From contig NZ_LR027851.1 of assembly GCF_900607235.1 (NCBI RefSeq), forward strand, positions 1 through 64,000: a stretch of 64,000 nt of DNA, written 5' to 3'. This DNA comes from Olivibacter jilunii (GTDB lineage Bacteria; Bacteroidota; Bacteroidia; Sphingobacteriales; Sphingobacteriaceae). Position 1 is the first letter of the stretch. Each line of letters begins with the position of its first letter. Of the stretch, positions 49,847 to 59,000 are shown one piece after another. The translations under genes were made by a program, and so were the position numbers. Under the pieces are notes generated by a model. That model ran no database searches and was not told the DNA's origin. It was given only the letters and a program-made list of their open reading frames with translations.

Positions 49847-51301
49847 TTAATAGCCAGGTGTTTGGATAATGTTGGGATTCGTGTTAATCGAGTTGTTGTG
49901 AACCGGCCAAAGGAGAATATTCTGTTCGTTTTCGCGACCTACTAAACTAGGAACATCGCTGAACACAACACCAAATCGAATCAGATCCCACCAGATTTTC
50001 CCTTCAGCTACGAACTCTTTCTTCCGTTCGTCCAGAATCGCCCAATCTACTTGCTGTTTTGATAATATAGTAGGATAAAAATTAGTTATACCATAAGCTC
50101 GTAGGCTAACGGCGTTAAGCCGTTCAATCGCCAGGGCCGAATTACCCAAAGCGTTTTCAATTTCGGCACTCATCAGTAAGGCATCCGCGTATCGGTAAAC
50201 GATAATGTCCGAATCAAAAACGCGAGTTTGATTCTGCCAGCTACCCGCATACTTATTGATCCATTGAAAAGTTGCATTCTTCGGTTCATCAAAAAAAGTT
50301 TCAAAACTTACGTTTGTCCGTTGATCATCTGCATTTTCCGACAGGAAGTCCTTATATTCATCCGTTAAGAAAATCCATTGTTGATGACTACCTACCTTAA
50401 TCGGATTTTCTATGTATTGTGCCGATATGTATTGTAAAGGTACTAGGTGATCCGCAGGATAGCCGCCTGTATACTCATCCATTACAAAGCTCCATGCAAA
50501 TATGATTTCTTGGTTAAGTTTGTTTTTGAACACACTTGAAAAATCATTCATTAATGTATAATTGGAGTTGTTCAAAACGACATCAATGGCTTGCTTTGCT
50601 GAATTTAAGGCTGCATCACCTCCGTTCCTCACCTTAGCAATCCACAAATAGTAATCTGCTTGCAATAGATTGATCGCTCCCTTTGATGCTAAATTGCGGT
50701 CGGTCACGTTTTCAGGCATGAGCGAATTAGCTGCTTCCAGGTCGACTTTCACCGGCTCGAACACACGGTCGGCGGGCTCTCGGGAAGGATAGAGGCCTTC
50801 TTGTTCACCGGACTCGAATCCATCGATTAATACAGGCGCATCTCCCCAAACGCGGCCAATCCAGTAATAACAAAACGCGCGAACAAATAGCGCGTTGGCT
50901 AGCACCTTGTTCTTGTCTGCTTCGTCAGCAAAGGAAATGGTAGGCGTATATTTCAGGATAAGATTGCAATCGTTGATTGTCGTATACAGGTTTTGCCAGT
51001 TAGCATACGTGTGTGAACTGTTCAATTGGTTGGTAAACGGGTCACTATAAGTTGCATTGGTGGCCAAACCCTTTCCCCATAGGCCAGATCGGTACTCTCC
51101 CCAGAAAATATAAGCATCCGCAAAAGAGGAACGCATTTTATTGTACACGCCATACATTGCCGCAGTGGCATCCCCTTCATCCGCCCACATGGCGGGCGCT
51201 GTAATAGCGCTTTTTTGATCAACATCCAATTTGTCATGGCATGCTTGCATTACGAGCGAGCTGACCATTATAGAGATTAGATAATATCGTTTGATTTTCA
51301 T
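49847..51301 (-). CDS. susD: SusD/RagB-family outer membrane lipoprotein
   Basis: Surface glycan-binding lipoprotein partner of SusC. The lipobox ends VMQACH with Cys21. The helical SusD fold is recognisable from WADEGDATAAMYGVYNKM, NALFVRAFCYYWIGRVWGD and the C-terminal RKKEFVAEGKIWWDLIRFG. At 484 aa it is full length. It lies 11 nt after susC. Confidence 0.95.
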   Translation of the reverse strand: MKIKRYYLISIMVSSLVMQACHDKLDVDQKSAITAPAMWADEGDATAAMYGVYNKMRSSFADAYIFWGEYRSGLWGKGLATNATYSDPFTNQLNSSHTYANWQNLYTTINDCNLILKYTPTISFADEADKNKVLANALFVRAFCYYWIGRVWGDAPVLIDGFESGEQEGLYPSREPADRVFEPVKVDLEAANSLMPENVTDRNLASKGAINLLQADYYLWIAKVRNGGDAALNSAKQAIDVVLNNSNYTLMNDFSSVFKNKLNQEIIFAWSFVMDEYTGGYPADHLVPLQYISAQYIENPIKVGSHQQWIFLTDEYKDFLSENADDQRTNVSFETFFDEPKNATFQWINKYAGSWQNQTRVFDSDIIVYRYADALLMSAEIENALGNSALAIERLNAVSLRAYGITNFYPTILSKQQVDWAILDERKKEFVAEGKIWWDLIRFGVVFSDVPSLVGRENEQNILLWPVHNNSINTNPNIIQTPGY

Positions 51302-51312
51302 AATGTTTAGAT

Positions 51313-54300
51313 TTACAGGGTGATTTTAGCGCCAATCGAAAATCTTCTGATTGGAGGATAGTTGTAATATGCACTGCCACTGGCATTACTATACGTAGTA
51401 GAAGCGCCTACTTCCGGTGAAATGCCCGTGCCCCGCACGGCGGAGAAATAATGCAGATTATTGCCGGAAAGGGTAAGAACCATGCTTTTTACCCCCAATT
51501 TGCTGAAAACGCTCTCGGGTAGACGATATTGTAGGGTTACTTCCCGGATACAGAGGTAGTCTCCTTTGTAATTGAAGACGTTAGACGTTCTCGAAAAGTT
51601 CGAATTACCGGCATCCGGATCGTTCGCCGTAAACCGGGCATATTTCGTGTCATCACCTTCTTGCTTCCATGTCTCCTTCACTCTGTCCACAAGTGTATAA
51701 TTGTTGGCGAAGGTATTCATGAAATAGCGCATATACGCATTATGGTTGATGGAATGACCCAATGCCCAATCCACAAAGATATTTAGACTAAAGTTTTTGT
51801 AAGAAAAGGAGTTGTTCAATCCACCGGTAGTGTGTGGCACCGTTACGCCTAGCTCAAATTGGTCCATATTATTGATTCGTCCATCACCGTTACGATCCAC
51901 CCATTCATAGTCGCCGGGCAGCTTGCGTCCGCGAACGCTCTTTCCGTCTGCAGGATCCCAGCCTCGAGCGCTCTCATCATATCGTGCATTTGCCGCTTGT
52001 TCGGCGTTTTGAAGGATATGATCTACCATATAACCGTAATATCTATACAAAGGTTCCCCTTCAGCCGTACCACCATAAGCTGTTCCATCCGATAAAGTGA
52101 TTCCACCGATACGATTCCGATCACGGCCATTGTCGGGCAATTCAAGTACTTTATTCTTAACAAAGCTCCAGGTAAGCTTAGAATCCCAAGAAAAGGCGTC
52201 CGTCTGAATGTTTCGTGATGACAATTCAAGATCATAACCATAGAACCGTACCTTACCGACATTGGTTTGCACATTATTAAACCCGGAAGTATTGGGCAGC
52301 TCCATGCTGAAAAGAAGATCTTCCGTGATTTTGTTGAAATAATCGGCGCTGATTGAAATCCGACTGTTAACAACATTCAGATCGAAACCTGCATCGAACT
52401 GCGTAGAGGTTTCCCAAGTCAGTTTTCTGTTTTGCATAATATTCGGCAGAATACCCGCATTTCCGTTATATCGTGCATCGGTGGCGAAGCGACCCAGGGC
52501 ATCGTATAATCCGATGGAGTTATTACCTGTTTGCCCGTAACTTGCCCGCAACTTTAGGTAGTTAATCAATCGGTTGTCTCTTAGGAAATTTTCATCCGAC
52601 ATAATCCAACCACCGGATACACCCGGAAAAAAGCCCCAGCGATTTTCTTTTGCAAATAAGGACGACCCATCCATTCGGAAGGTGGCCATCAGCAGGTATT
52701 TTTGTTTAAAATTGTAAGACAACCGCCCAAAATAACCGATAAGGACCTGTTTGTCAAAATTACTGTCCGCACCGGTTTTGTTCGGCCCGGCAGTAAGTGT
52801 GGGTACTTTATCCGAGCTAGCGCCCGTGGCGCTGGCGGAAAATCCTTTGTTATCTGTAACCTGATAAGAGTAACCTGCCATTCCGGACACGGTATGTTTG
52901 CTGTCAAAAGTCTCGTCATAAGAAAGATAGGCATCCAGTTTTGTTCGTTCCAGCTCTCCGAATTCCGCTTTAGTGGTCCGAAGGCCACTGAATTCGTGAG
53001 CTTTCTCAAAATAGTCATATTGCGTGACATGGCTATAGTTAGAAACTTGAACATTGGCCTTTAATTGGTCTAAAATCCGGTAATTTAATCCTCCAATCAA
53101 CGAAAGTCGTTTGTCTTTATTTGCTACATCCCGTGTGTAGTCCCACCAAACCGGGTTTGGCGAGCTGGCATTATAGCCAGGTGTTGGCCGTCCATCAGCA
53201 TAGTATACTTTCTGGGTAGGGGGAGTGGCTAGGCCTCTGGCAATCACGTTCATCTGGTTCTCGAACTGACTTGAGTGTGTTGATGAGAAGTCAAAAACGG
53301 TGTTCAGCGTAAGTCGATCGGATATTTTTACATCAGTCTTTGCGCGCGCACTATAACGTTTATAACCGGTCCCTAAGGCTACGCCCGCGTCATCCGTATA
53401 ACCTCCGCTCGCTGCATAGCGAAGAAATTCGTTACCGCCATCTACACCCAGGTAGTAATTTTGCCAAAGCGCTTCGCGGAACATCAGCGATTGGTAATCG
53501 TTATCCTGATAGATTAAAGTTTTACTTGGATCCAATGGATCCGGCATCGAATGATACCCTGCAGGCACAGCTTCACCCTCCCTTAGGTATCGAGTGGAAT
53601 AAAGCGAATTTTCATCATTGCCCGAACTGGCCGAATATCCCGAAGCGTTGTTGTACTCAGGGGTCGGACTCAAGGCCACGGCGGGCCTTACCGTATTGAT
53701 ATAGTCGCGCGCGTTCATGAAGTCAATTAGCGTTTCCGGCTCCTGATATGCAAGGCTTGCGTCAAAAGTGATCAGTGGCGTTTGTGAAGCTGAACCTTTT
53801 TTCGTAGTAATCAGCACGACCCCATTGGATGCGCGTGATCCATAGATGGCAGTCGAAGCAGCATCTTTCAGTACTTCAATTGATTCAACATCATTGGGAT
53901 TGATCCCCGAAAAAGCTCGTTCTACTCCATCCACCAAGACTAACGGATCGTTTGATTTATTAATGGACGAGCCCCCACGTATCCGAAAAACGGCATCTGC
54001 TCCCGGTGTATTGTTAGATTGATACACCCGTGCGCCGGCAACTTTTCCTCTCAATCCTTCTCCCACTGTGCTGATGGGAATGTCTCGCAAAACTTCTCCT
54101 TCAATTTTTGTAATCGCCGAAGTAATTGTTCTGCGGGATTGTGTACCATAACCAACCACTACTACTTCATCTAAATTTTCATGTGTCTCGGTCAGCGTGA
54201 TGATAACTTCATTGGAAGCCGGGATTGCAGTTTCTTTTGTTTCAAAACCAATGGTTGAAAAAACAAGTGTTCCACCTGAAGAGGGAACGTCGATACGAAA

Positions 54301-54483
54301 TGCACCGCCTTCATTCGTGGTGGCTTTTACAGCCGAACCCTTAAGTGAGACGGTCACCCCTTCTAACGGCTTTCCGTCAGCCCCACTGACAGTGCCGGTA
54401 ACCTTTCTGTCTTGTGCGACTGCAAGTTGCGTTGCAAAAGCAGTGCAATACAAAAAAATAATGAATAACAAACGAACCTTCAT
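51313..54483 (-). CDS. susC: SusC/RagA-family TonB-dependent transporter
   Basis: Outer-membrane glycan importer of 1056 aa. A signal peptide ends at AVAQ, a carboxypeptidase-regulatory-like domain follows (KVTGTVSGADGKPLEGVTVSLKG), then the SusC plug marked by VVVVGYGTQSRR at about residue 107 and AGARVYQSNN, and a 22-strand barrel ending in PPIRRFSIGAKITL. It is the first gene of the sialidase-sulfatase PUL. Two promoter-operator modules precede it. No ECF sigma, anti-sigma or hybrid regulator gene is adjacent. Confidence 0.96.
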   Translation of the reverse strand: MKVRLLFIIFLYCTAFATQLAVAQDRKVTGTVSGADGKPLEGVTVSLKGSAVKATTNEGGAFRIDVPSSGGTLVFSTIGFETKETAIPASNEVIITLTETHENLDEVVVVGYGTQSRRTITSAITKIEGEVLRDIPISTVGEGLRGKVAGARVYQSNNTPGADAVFRIRGGSSINKSNDPLVLVDGVERAFSGINPNDVESIEVLKDAASTAIYGSRASNGVVLITTKKGSASQTPLITFDASLAYQEPETLIDFMNARDYINTVRPAVALSPTPEYNNASGYSASSGNDENSLYSTRYLREGEAVPAGYHSMPDPLDPSKTLIYQDNDYQSLMFREALWQNYYLGVDGGNEFLRYAASGGYTDDAGVALGTGYKRYSARAKTDVKISDRLTLNTVFDFSSTHSSQFENQMNVIARGLATPPTQKVYYADGRPTPGYNASSPNPVWWDYTRDVANKDKRLSLIGGLNYRILDQLKANVQVSNYSHVTQYDYFEKAHEFSGLRTTKAEFGELERTKLDAYLSYDETFDSKHTVSGMAGYSYQVTDNKGFSASATGASSDKVPTLTAGPNKTGADSNFDKQVLIGYFGRLSYNFKQKYLLMATFRMDGSSLFAKENRWGFFPGVSGGWIMSDENFLRDNRLINYLKLRASYGQTGNNSIGLYDALGRFATDARYNGNAGILPNIMQNRKLTWETSTQFDAGFDLNVVNSRISISADYFNKITEDLLFSMELPNTSGFNNVQTNVGKVRFYGYDLELSSRNIQTDAFSWDSKLTWSFVKNKVLELPDNGRDRNRIGGITLSDGTAYGGTAEGEPLYRYYGYMVDHILQNAEQAANARYDESARGWDPADGKSVRGRKLPGDYEWVDRNGDGRINNMDQFELGVTVPHTTGGLNNSFSYKNFSLNIFVDWALGHSINHNAYMRYFMNTFANNYTLVDRVKETWKQEGDDTKYARFTANDPDAGNSNFSRTSNVFNYKGDYLCIREVTLQYRLPESVFSKLGVKSMVLTLSGNNLHYFSAVRGTGISPEVGASTTYSNASGSAYYNYPPIRRFSIGAKITL

Positions 54484-54519
54484 AACATCGTGTTAAGTTT
54501 ACTAATTGGAATTGGTTAT

Positions 54520-54567
54520 TATGTAGAACATATAAACAAATATAATAGACTTAATTCCGTATTTCAA
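54520..54567 (-). promoter_or_regulatory. Proximal susC promoter with palindromic operator
   Basis: On the minus strand, TTG (54567-54565), a 20-bp spacer, and TATATTTG (54544-54537) make a complete Bacteroidota promoter. Four bases after it lies the palindrome TATGT-AGA-ACATA (54520-54532, plus-strand reading), exactly where a repressor would block the transcription start. The core GT-N3-AC is typical of FadR-subfamily GntR operators. Confidence 0.8.
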
Positions 54568-54651
54568 AACTTTTGTTAAAAAATCGAAAGTGGATTTTTT
54601 GTAGTGAAGGAATGTCTATTAAAAATTGCTTATAACTGGTTTTTTAGTTCT

Positions 54652-54696
54652 TATGTAGAACATATTTCAAATATACGATATATCCGATCAAAACAA
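54652..54696 (-). promoter_or_regulatory. Distal susC promoter with the same operator
   Basis: A second TATATTTG box (minus strand, 54675-54668) is followed three bases later by another TATGT-AGA-ACATA (54652-54664), 132 bp upstream of the first. The TTG -33 candidate at 54696-54694 gives an 18-bp spacer. The two operators are identical over 15 bases (TTATGTAGAACATAT). Confidence 0.7.
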
Positions 54697-54791
54697 AAAA
54701 ATGTGTAGATCTTATTTTTTGAGAAAGAAGTGAAAGAGTTAACAATTACGCCATTTACCAAGCATATGACGAATTTCCTAGACTCAAGCAA

Positions 54792-56879
54792 TTACAGTTG
54801 TACATTCAGGCCCATATAATAATTGCGTGGCATCGCTGCGTTGTAATAGCGCCCACCAAAGGCATTAATGTCATTTCCCAAGCTGTAATTTTCGTTCAAT
54901 AAATTATCAATTCCAGCAAATAGTTGGAGTCTGGTTGTTCCGAAGATTGATTTTTCCCAGCTAAGTTTGCTTTGTACTAAGTGATATCTTTTTGCATAAG
55001 CTGTATTGGCATCGTTCAAAGGGATGGAAGAGGTATAATTATGTTGAAGATAAAAACTGAATTTTTTTGGGAAAAGTATGTGCATTCCGCTCACTACAGT
55101 CTCTCCGGGTACTCCTGTTAGTTTATTCCCGGAATAGTTATTTCCATTATCGCGGTAATCATCAAACCTAAAGTGACTCCATGTAAAGTTGCTTGAAAGA
55201 CGCAATCCATTAATAAACCGATGCGTATCGGGTTGTAAGATCCACGCACTTACAGCGGCCTCCACACCCCGTTGTTTAACGCCTCCTGCATTGGTAAAAA
55301 ACTCTTCTCCATTTTCATTGCTTAAACGTACGATCGCATCCTGCATTCGATAGCTGAACACTGAAATATCCAATTGGAATCTATTGCTGCTGCTCTGCCA
55401 TCTGACGCCGGTTTCTTTGTTCCAACCTGTCTCCGGCTGTAATGCGGTGTTAATAATTTTATCCGAGGATCTTACTTCCGCAGCAGTAGGTGGAGAAAAG
55501 CCTCTTCCAACAGAAGCTCTCCAGCTGATAGCTGGCGTAATTAAATAAGAGGCTGCCACCCTCGGCATCCACGTTGGTTTAAAATCCACTATTTGATACT
55601 GATCATTGGTCTCTGGGAAAAGACCTTTGTAAGCATATTTATAATAGTTAAGACTTAAGGCGGCTTCTATATTCAGCCGCTTTGCTAAGTCGCCTGAAAA
55701 ACGGACAAAGTAAAAGTGTTGATAATTTTTAAGCGCGTCTCCGGCTTGTTCCTTTCCCTGCACACCTCCATTATTGTCGAAATTAAGTATATCGGCTTTA
55801 CTTTGCTGCCATTCTATGCCTGCATCTGCTTGCCAAGTGAAATTTGAGTGAAATTGGCCGGTATAAGAGAAATAGGAACGCACTCCATAATTATGTTCAT
55901 ATCTTTTTTCAAAGTTCGTTATAAAAGGATTTTTAAAATCGGTATACGATCCGAATACAGAAAATACGTGCTTAAGATGACTTGTTAAGAAGGCATCGTG
56001 AATAAGACCTCCCAAAAGGGTGTTGTTGTAAATCGCTGCTTGCTGTTGTGTAGCTCCGGGATTAGGGCCTGCGGCTGGTCTTGCCTGCTTGGGATTTTCT
56101 GCATATTGTGCTTCAGTAAGTCCTCCCGGTGTTCTGTAAGCCATACTGGAGTATAGACCGATAAAACGTAATTCGTTCTTTTCGGTATATTTGAAACGTT
56201 GGGCAGTTTGTATAAAGTGTCGATGACTGGCGGTATTTTCGCGATATCCGTCTGATCGTTGATAAGCATAATCTAAGCCTACATTATACTTGTTGTTGAC
56301 CACATAATTGCCGGTAAGGTGATGATGGAACAATCCATAAGAGCCTGCGCTTTCTCTTATACCCCATGTGGTGGAGGGGTTACTTTGCAGTCCATTCGGT
56401 GTCATAATAACTACTCCGCCTGAGTTTGCACCAAATAAGCTCCCATCTGGTCCCTTTAAAATGGTAATATTATGAAGTGTAGATGGGTCGATGGAATTCA
56501 AATAGGTGTTGCCACTGGCATCGGTTAAGGGCACTTCGTCTAAGTATATTTTAACGTTTCTTACACCAAAGGGAGACCGTAGTAAGCTCCCTCGGATCGA
56601 CAGTCGGTAGCTACCGGGCGAGCGTTCCTCCATGCGCACACCGGGAATTGTGTTAAAAGCCGGTAGCAAGGTGGTCCCCTGTTGCAAATTCAATAATTCT
56701 TTATCAATGAGACCAACAGAACTTGTCAGTTGAAGATAGGGCTGTGTTCTTAAGTAAGCTCTTACGGAAGCCGTAGGTAACTGACGTAAGGTATCAGGTG
56801 TTTTTTCTTGTGCGCGGCTTTCTTCAATAGATGATAGGCAAAGGCTTAGAAAAAGTAATGCAAAAAAACTAAATTTCAT
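54792..56879 (-). CDS. TonB-dependent receptor (siderophore/metal type)
   Basis: A 695-aa outer-membrane receptor without the SusC N-terminal extension domain. After a signal peptide, the plug has NTIPGVRMEERSPGSYRLSIRGS, and NITILKGPDGSLFGANSGGVV is the TonB-receptor signature; the barrel ends NYYMGLNVQL. It resembles FecA/CirA-like receptors for iron siderophores or cofactors; the ligand is unknown. It is a separate unit upstream of the susC promoters. I see no Fur box before it. Confidence 0.9.
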   Translation of the reverse strand: MKFSFFALLFLSLCLSSIEESRAQEKTPDTLRQLPTASVRAYLRTQPYLQLTSSVGLIDKELLNLQQGTTLLPAFNTIPGVRMEERSPGSYRLSIRGSLLRSPFGVRNVKIYLDEVPLTDASGNTYLNSIDPSTLHNITILKGPDGSLFGANSGGVVIMTPNGLQSNPSTTWGIRESAGSYGLFHHHLTGNYVVNNKYNVGLDYAYQRSDGYRENTASHRHFIQTAQRFKYTEKNELRFIGLYSSMAYRTPGGLTEAQYAENPKQARPAAGPNPGATQQQAAIYNNTLLGGLIHDAFLTSHLKHVFSVFGSYTDFKNPFITNFEKRYEHNYGVRSYFSYTGQFHSNFTWQADAGIEWQQSKADILNFDNNGGVQGKEQAGDALKNYQHFYFVRFSGDLAKRLNIEAALSLNYYKYAYKGLFPETNDQYQIVDFKPTWMPRVAASYLITPAISWRASVGRGFSPPTAAEVRSSDKIINTALQPETGWNKETGVRWQSSSNRFQLDISVFSYRMQDAIVRLSNENGEEFFTNAGGVKQRGVEAAVSAWILQPDTHRFINGLRLSSNFTWSHFRFDDYRDNGNNYSGNKLTGVPGETVVSGMHILFPKKFSFYLQHNYTSSIPLNDANTAYAKRYHLVQSKLSWEKSIFGTTRLQLFAGIDNLLNENYSLGNDINAFGGRYYNAAMPRNYYMGLNVQL

Positions 56880-56960
56880 TTTTTGTCTCAGGATATTAAA
56901 CTAAAGTAGTAAAAGCTTGTCAAATAAGCAATCGTAGACTTACTATTAAATCGTATCTTT

Positions 56961-57797
56961 ATGAATAGACTGTTTTCCCTTCTTGGTTTGACATTTCTGT
57001 TTTCTTCCTGTTCGACCTATTATGTGAGTAAATTAAATAGCCCTGATCTAAATAAGAACGATGAAACGGGTGTGTTCGTTTTTGAAAACGATTCTGTACA
57101 AGTTACTTATAATTTTTTCGGAGAGAACGCGCCGGTTACCATTGACGTATATAATAAACTAAAGGAACCCCTTTATATCGACTGGCAGCGATCGGCATTG
57201 ATTGTTGGTGACCAAGCAACCAGTTACGTAGGAGACAACCTGGTTATTAAGGGACGCAGTTTGTCTACCGGTTCGAGTTACCGCACTTTCGATGATTGGC
57301 GTACGTCACTAAGTGAGGGTGCCTTTGCCGGTACGGCAACTGTTCCGCAAAGCTTAACATTTATACCACCTCATTCGAAGATAAAACAGACCAAATTGAA
57401 ACTCACTAATTTGTTTTATGAAAATATAGCTGACTCAAGCTATAGAAGTGTCGACCTTGCAACGATTGATGGGGCGATGCGAAAAATTAAAGTAAGAAAT
57501 TACACGCAAGAAAACACACCCCTTACCCTCAGAAGCTATCTAACAATGTATGTGCGTGACGATAAAACCGAAAAAACGAAACGAATGGTCTTCGAACAGA
57601 ATTTTTATGTAAATCAAGTATCGAAGCTCGGGATAAGCCCTGCCAATCTTTTAAGCTTTAAAAGCAAAAGAGGAGATACTTTCTTTAACAAGAAGACAAA
57701 GGGGCGGGGCGTTGCATTAGTAACTGCTGCAGTGGCTATTGGTACGCTGGGATATGTCGCTAACGAAAGAAACCAAACAGCGCGGTCTATTGATTGA
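56961..57797 (+). CDS. Lipoprotein of unknown function
   Basis: A 278-aa protein with a lipoprotein signal (LFSSC, Cys17). No named domain is recognised. The middle is beta-rich, and a Gly/Ala-rich hydrophobic segment (GVALVTAAVAIGTLGYVAN, about residues 249-268) near the C-terminus could insert in a membrane. A TATCTTTA box at 56954-56961 overlaps the start codon, too close to act as its promoter for this ATG. The last 11 bases overlap the end of the convergent zinc-ribbon gene. Confidence 0.75.
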   Translation: MNRLFSLLGLTFLFSSCSTYYVSKLNSPDLNKNDETGVFVFENDSVQVTYNFFGENAPVTIDVYNKLKEPLYIDWQRSALIVGDQATSYVGDNLVIKGRSLSTGSSYRTFDDWRTSLSEGAFAGTATVPQSLTFIPPHSKIKQTKLKLTNLFYENIADSSYRSVDLATIDGAMRKIKVRNYTQENTPLTLRSYLTMYVRDDKTEKTKRMVFEQNFYVNQVSKLGISPANLLSFKSKRGDTFFNKKTKGRGVALVTAAVAIGTLGYVANERNQTARSID

Positions 57798-58149
57798 GTA
57801 AGGATTCGTTCTTTACCAATAGCACTTCATCTTGTTTGATGAATAGGTAACCAAATTCATAACAGAAAAAATACCTGCTTCCTTTGGCGGTATTGAGTAT
57901 ATGCGTATAATGTTTGAAATCAAAACCCATGTTTGAAAGGTCCTCTTTGAGGACCTTTTTCATTCCGTTGGGATTGAGATCCATTATTATCCGCCTATTC
58001 CTTTTGAGTATAGCGTTTATGCGACGAACATAGTTCTGATCTTGAGTTTTCAGTTTATTGTTGAAATTACTTCGGCAGGCATCGTTGCAAAACTTTTTAT
58101 CTGAACGACCAATTAAAGGCTCCTGGCAATCTAAACAAAACCGATTCAT
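57787..58149 (-). CDS. Zinc-ribbon protein (DUF2116-like N-terminus)
   Basis: A 120-aa protein starting CLDCQEPLIGRSDKKFCNDACR, with Cys5, Cys8, Cys21 and Cys25 as probable zinc ligands. A basic helical part (KTQDQNYVRRINAILKRNRR) and a beta-rich tail (RYFFCYEFGYLFIKQDE) follow. Such proteins are common, uncharacterised Bacteroidota genes. It may bind nucleic acid; this is inference. Its stop lies inside the convergent lipoprotein gene's end. Confidence 0.8.
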   Translation of the reverse strand: MNRFCLDCQEPLIGRSDKKFCNDACRSNFNNKLKTQDQNYVRRINAILKRNRRIIMDLNPNGMKKVLKEDLSNMGFDFKHYTHILNTAKGSRYFFCYEFGYLFIKQDEVLLVKNESLLNQ

Positions 58150-58295
58150 AGTTAAATGCGCGATTAGTGTTGCTCAATAGGCTGAATGTTGCAATATACC
58201 AAAATAAACAACGAATGCTACGGCACGACTAGAGAATGAATAAACTGAACAATTTAAATTTTTCGATTTCATCCTGAAAATTATCCGGTGTTTGC

Positions 58296-58670
58296 TCACT
58301 CTACTTTCAATATAACATATCTTTTTATACCTATCGGCATTTTCCATTCTACCTGATCACCTTCTTTAAATCCGATTAGGGCAGAACCCATGGGGGTAAG
58401 AACAGATATTTTCTGTTGCTTCATATCGGCCAAGTCGGGTGTTACGATACGAAATACCATGGTGTTTTGGCTATCGAGATCTTTTACCATAACTTGCGAA
58501 TTGAGTTTCACCCGTTCCTTTTCAATGGCATCTTTTGCAAGAACCTTTGCTCGCCCTAACTCATAAGCCAGCGACATGGTCTGGTCGGGATTATTGGAAG
58601 GTCTTACGTGTTTGATGAGTACATTATAGTCCTCCTCGGATAATACAACTTGATTTTTTAGATTATTCAT
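58296..58670 (-). CDS. GreA/GreB C-terminal-domain protein, Rnk-like
   Basis: The 124-aa protein has a short helical N-terminus and the GreA/B C-terminal fold (VMVKDLDSQNTMVFRIVTPD, LTPMGSALIGFKEGDQVEW). It lacks the long coiled coil with the acidic tip of GreA, so it resembles Rnk, which binds RNA polymerase without cleavage activity. The frame is open to 58730, but ATG 58670 is chosen since a TAATTTTG box (58694-58701) lies in the extension. Confidence 0.87.
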   Translation of the reverse strand: MNNLKNQVVLSEEDYNVLIKHVRPSNNPDQTMSLAYELGRAKVLAKDAIEKERVKLNSQVMVKDLDSQNTMVFRIVTPDLADMKQQKISVLTPMGSALIGFKEGDQVEWKMPIGIKRYVILKVE

Positions 58671-59000
58671 ATTCTTTATAGTTTTATAGATAGCAAAATT
58701 AAATTGAACGAAATTGCAGAAGCTCATCAATCAGGATGAGCTTAGAAAAATTATTGAATGCTAAGTGATTTTTCCCCGAGACTAAGTGGATTTCTTGAAA
58801 GGGAAGTCCGGGGTTTGCATGTGGAATTCCTTAAGACTGGAAAAACGGTAAAAACTTTCCATACAACGATGAATTGTATAGAAGGAGATCTTCCCTAAAT
58901 GACCTTGTAATGTCTTTTCCACAATAGCAAAGCTATGTAAAATTTGTAGGAAAGACAATAGTTTCCTGCAACGGTTCAGTAATAACAGTAAGGGAATCAT
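58671..59000. other. 330-bp spacer with a doubtful 72-codon frame
   Basis: The minus-strand frame 58782-59000 begins with an ATG directly after the OsmC stop (TAA-ATG), which would allow co-translation. The product is Leu/Phe/His-rich with no signal peptide logic or family resemblance, so it is probably chance. On the minus strand TAATTTTG (58694-58701) is a candidate promoter for the Rnk-like gene. Nothing else is seen. Confidence 0.4.

Noticed and set aside
56954-56961. TATCTTTA as promoter of the 56,961 lipoprotein gene
   Set aside because: The box overlaps the ATG, so transcription would begin inside the gene and lose the start codon.
58782-59000. 72-codon minus-strand frame directly after the OsmC stop
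   Set aside because: The TAA-ATG junction is tempting, but the product has no recognisable features; kept only as a doubtful frame in the spacer entry.
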